Position numbers and translations under genes: made by a program
Assembly (NCBI GenBank): GCA_026982835.1
Contig: JALSGI010000916.1
Location: 1 to 7,790 of the forward strand
Length of the DNA: 7,790 nucleotides
DNA from: Planctomycetota bacterium
Lineage (GTDB): Bacteria; Planctomycetota; Planctomycetia; Pirellulales; S012-138
Direction of reading: 5' to 3'
The notes under the pieces: generated by a model
Told to the model about the DNA's origin: nothing
Database searches by the model: none
What the model saw: the letters and a program-made list of their open reading frames with translations, nothing else
Shown here: in pieces, positions 6,845 to 7,790 of the stretch
Position numbering within the stretch: the first letter of the stretch is position 1
Layout of the letters: every line of letters begins with the position of its first letter

Positions 6845-6855
6845 GCGCCCCTTTT
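6837..6855 (+). terminator. Compact Rho-independent terminator overlapping the deoC stop
   Basis: GGGGC (6837-6841) pairs with GCCCC (6847-6851) around the loop TGAGC, followed by TTTT (6852-6855). The deoC stop codon TGA (6842-6844) lies in the loop. The stem is short (5 bp) but all G-C. It is placed exactly where the operon should end, ahead of the repeat array. Confidence 0.5.
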
Positions 6856-6956
6856 GCTTCCTCCGGGCAGGTGTTGAATCTTGCCTCCCCGGCAGAGGCT
6901 TGGTTTGGCGCTTTCGCCTCGGGTAAGAACAAAAATCGACGTTTGTTCTCGCACCA

Positions 6957-6981
6957 GCGAGCCGCGAGTGTGAACTCGCGG
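6957..6981 (+). repeat. Family A hairpin 1
   Basis: Flank GCGAG (6957-6961), arm CCGCGAGT, loop GTGA, arm ACTCGCGG. All eight pairs are intact. It carries the upstream CTCGC-ACCA-GCGAG foldback and faces the - copy at 7021-7045. Confidence 0.8.
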
Positions 6982-7020
6982 AGCAAGCTCGTAAATTGAC
7001 GTGGTTTTGCCGATTTTCCT

Positions 7021-7045
7021 CCGGGAGCTGGCGCTCCCGGCTCGC
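7021..7045 (-). repeat. Family A hairpin 2
   Basis: Read on the - strand: flank GCGAG, arm CCGGGAGC, loop GCCA, arm GCTCCCGG. Eight intact pairs. It is paired head-on with the + copy 39 bases upstream, and nearly identical (one mismatch over about 30 bases) to the copy at 7105-7129. Confidence 0.8.
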
Positions 7046-7063
7046 TGGGAACCGTCTTTCTTG

Positions 7064-7087
7064 CACTGGAGCGGAAGCTCCCCGTGG
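7064..7087. repeat. Family B hairpin 1 (GGAA loop)
   Basis: GGAGC (7068-7072) and GCTCC (7077-7081) pair around GGAA. The outer arms CACT and CCGTG extend the stem imperfectly. It is followed by GTGGC, as is the second family B copy at 7481-7500. Confidence 0.6.
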
Positions 7088-7104
7088 CCGCGGCCCTGCC
7101 GCCT

Positions 7105-7129
7105 CCGGGAGCTGACGCTCCCGGCTCGC
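7105..7129 (-). repeat. Family A hairpin 3
   Basis: On the - strand: flank GCGAG, arm CCGGGAGC, loop GTCA, arm GCTCCCGG. Eight intact pairs. It differs from the 7021 copy at one loop base. No + partner directly precedes it. Confidence 0.8.
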
Positions 7130-7198
7130 TGTCCAACCACCGGCTAACGATGCGCGGCTTGCCGGTTGGTGTGTGAGTCGGCGTTTTTTCTCGCTTTG

Positions 7199-7223
7199 GC
7201 GAGCCGCGGGCTTTAGCCCGGGG
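7199..7223 (+). repeat. Family A hairpin 4 (one mismatch)
   Basis: Flank GCGAG, arm CCGCGGGC, loop TTTA, arm GCCCGGGG. Seven pairs and one G-G mismatch at 7206/7221; the tandem copy at 7500 has C there and pairs perfectly. It carries the upstream CTCGC-TTTG-GCGAG foldback. Confidence 0.8.
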
Positions 7224-7330
7224 AGAGCCGAATAAGCGGATTGCCGTGGCGTCTCCGCCGACTGAGTACGTGTTTAGCGTGCCAGCACAAGATGGAGTGT
7301 TACCAGAGCAAAAGAGTGGATTTTTGTCCG

Positions 7331-7355
7331 GCCAGCCGCGTGTGTGAGCACGCGG
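7331..7355 (+). repeat. Family A hairpin 5 (degenerate flank)
   Basis: Flank GCCAG instead of GCGAG, arm CCGCGTGT, loop GTGA, arm GCACGCGG. The innermost pair is T-G. It faces the - copy 35 bases downstream at 7391-7415. Confidence 0.75.
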
Positions 7356-7390
7356 TTGCTACCGTTTGTGGCCGATGCTACGCTGGCCAA

Positions 7391-7415
7391 CCGCCGGCTT
7401 ACGCCGGCGGCTCGC
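7391..7415 (-). repeat. Family A hairpin 6
   Basis: On the - strand: flank GCGAG, arm CCGCCGGC, loop GTAA, arm GCCGGCGG. Eight intact pairs. Confidence 0.8.
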
Positions 7416-7480
7416 CGTTGCAAGAATCAAAGCAAGTCCACCAGGTACGTTGTTTTCCACAAAACACGCTTTTTCCTGCC

Positions 7481-7500
7481 CGGTGCGGAAGCACCAGTGG
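7481..7500. repeat. Family B hairpin 2 (GGAA loop)
   Basis: GGTGC (7482-7486) and GCACC (7491-7495) pair around GGAA. Compared with the copy at 7064-7087, the middle pair changes from A-T to T-A, so pairing is kept. A third copy is cut off by the window end at 7782-7790. Confidence 0.6.
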
Positions 7501-7524
7501 CGAGCCCCGGGCTTTAGCCCGGGG
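7500..7524 (+). repeat. Family A hairpin 7
   Basis: Flank GCGAG, arm CCCCGGGC, loop TTTA, arm GCCCGGGG. A perfect 8-bp stem, the intact counterpart of the copy at 7199. Confidence 0.8.
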
Positions 7525-7630
7525 AGAGCCGAATAAGCGGATTGCCGTGGCGTCTCCGCCGACTGAGTACGTGTTTAGCGTGCCAGCACGAGATGGAGTG
7601 TTTCCAGAGCAAAAGAGTTGATTTTTTCCG

Positions 7631-7655
7631 GCGAGCCGCGTGCGTGAGCACGCGG
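7631..7655 (+). repeat. Family A hairpin 8
   Basis: Flank GCGAG, arm CCGCGTGC, loop GTGA, arm GCACGCGG. A perfect stem; the counterpart at 7331 has a damaged flank and a T-G pair. It faces the - copy at 7691-7715. Confidence 0.8.
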
Positions 7656-7690
7656 TTGCTACTGTTTGTGGCCGATGCTACGCTGGCCAA

Positions 7691-7715
7691 CCGCCGGCTT
7701 ACGCCGGCGGCTCGC
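7691..7715 (-). repeat. Family A hairpin 9
   Basis: On the - strand: flank GCGAG, arm CCGCCGGC, loop GTAA, arm GCCGGCGG. Identical to the copy at 7391-7415. Confidence 0.8.
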
Positions 7716-7790
7716 CGTTGCAAGAATCAAAGCAAGTCCACCAGGTACGTTGTTTTCCACAAAACACGCTTTTTCCTGCCCGGTGCGGAA

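Larger units (their letters stand above)
7197..7497. repeat. Tandem repeat, copy 1 (about 301 bp)
   Basis: First copy of a composite block holding three family A hairpins and one family B hairpin. By eye it differs from copy 2 at about seven substitutions and one single-base gap (a G in the T-run near 7326). The last 110 bases compared (7381-7490 against 7681-7790) are identical. The copies are large, adjacent and very similar, which points to recent duplication. Confidence 0.9.
6948..7790. repeat. Non-coding array of REP-like hairpins
   Basis: No credible gene lies between 6856 and 7790. The region is packed with short palindromes of two families. Family A has nine copies: 5' flank GCGAG, then CC plus six variable bases, a 4-base loop ending in A, and the complementary arm ending GG; five copies are on + and four on -. 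Family B has two copies with loop GGAA. Two + copies of family A have an extra CTCGC-N4-GCGAG foldback directly upstream (6948-6961 and 7190-7203), each preceded by a T-rich stretch. Before the array, 6856-6947 holds only small possible foldbacks such as GGCG/CGCC at 6907-6918. The last 594 bases are a tandem duplication. These properties match REP/BIME-type repeats; no transposase is visible, and there are no spacers or equal repeats that would suggest CRISPR. Confidence 0.8.
7498..7790. repeat. Tandem repeat, copy 2 (cut by window end)
   Basis: Second copy of the block at 7197-7497. It still matches at the last base, so it is truncated only by the window; a third copy may follow. Confidence 0.9.

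Noticed and set aside
6116..7066. 316-codon open frame on - opposite deoC
   Set aside because: It overlaps the secure deoC gene and continues into hairpin repeats; no recognisable motifs.
7241..7621. 126-codon open frame on +
   Set aside because: It runs across both tandem copies and several hairpins, contains the same translated block twice, and has no ribosome binding site or family resemblance.
6948..7790. CRISPR array
   Set aside because: Repeats are not equal in sequence or spacing, alternate in strand, and there are no unique spacers of constant length; no cas gene is present.

Overview
The window is a GC-rich stretch of bacterial chromosome with every recognisable gene on the + strand. 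It most resembles a planctomycete of the Pirellulales type. The basis is the gene content: a CBM9-like plus TPR secreted-type protein, a DUF6677-like membrane protein, a free xylose-isomerase-like sugar isomerase/epimerase, frequent GTG and TTG starts, and long arrays of GC-rich hairpin repeats. This taxonomic call is inference; there is no rRNA or other marker in the window.

Layout. (1) Bases 2-1648 hold the 3' part of a large gene with a CBM9-like beta-sandwich domain followed by TPR-like helices; its 5' end probably lies upstream of the window. (2) Bases 1649-2406 hold no intact gene, but 1774-2283 reads as a secreted helical protein broken by three -1 frame changes. (3) Bases 2407-5162 look like one transcription unit: a thioredoxin-fold [2Fe-2S] ferredoxin, a two-domain TrkA potassium-uptake regulator starting 2 bases after it, and a TIM-barrel sugar phosphate isomerase/epimerase. 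(4) A 138-base gap (5163-5300) contains an AT-rich dyad and two abutting hairpins with alternative pairings, which may be a structured leader. (5) Bases 5301-6844 form a second probable operon: a DUF6677-like membrane protein, a previously untracked 59-residue two-helix membrane protein starting with TTG, and deoxyribose-phosphate aldolase (deoC), ending in a compact terminator that overlaps the deoC stop codon. (6) Bases 6856-7790 contain no credible gene. They hold an array of REP-like hairpins: nine copies of one family (flank GCGAG, then an 8-bp stem closed by CC/GG and a 4-base loop ending in A) and two copies of a second family with a GGAA loop. The last 594 bases are a tandem duplication of a roughly 300-bp block of these elements that runs off the window edge.

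How it fits together. The genes are mostly housekeeping or accessory metabolism: potassium homeostasis, an Fe-S protein, sugar isomerisation, deoxyribose catabolism. The most interesting content is the hairpin array, where different copies carry different stem sequences but keep base pairing, flank and loop length. That is direct evidence that the fold is what has been preserved. Most copies also sit as facing +/- pairs, the arrangement of bacterial BIMEs that are mobilised in trans by REP-associated transposases; no transposase is visible here.
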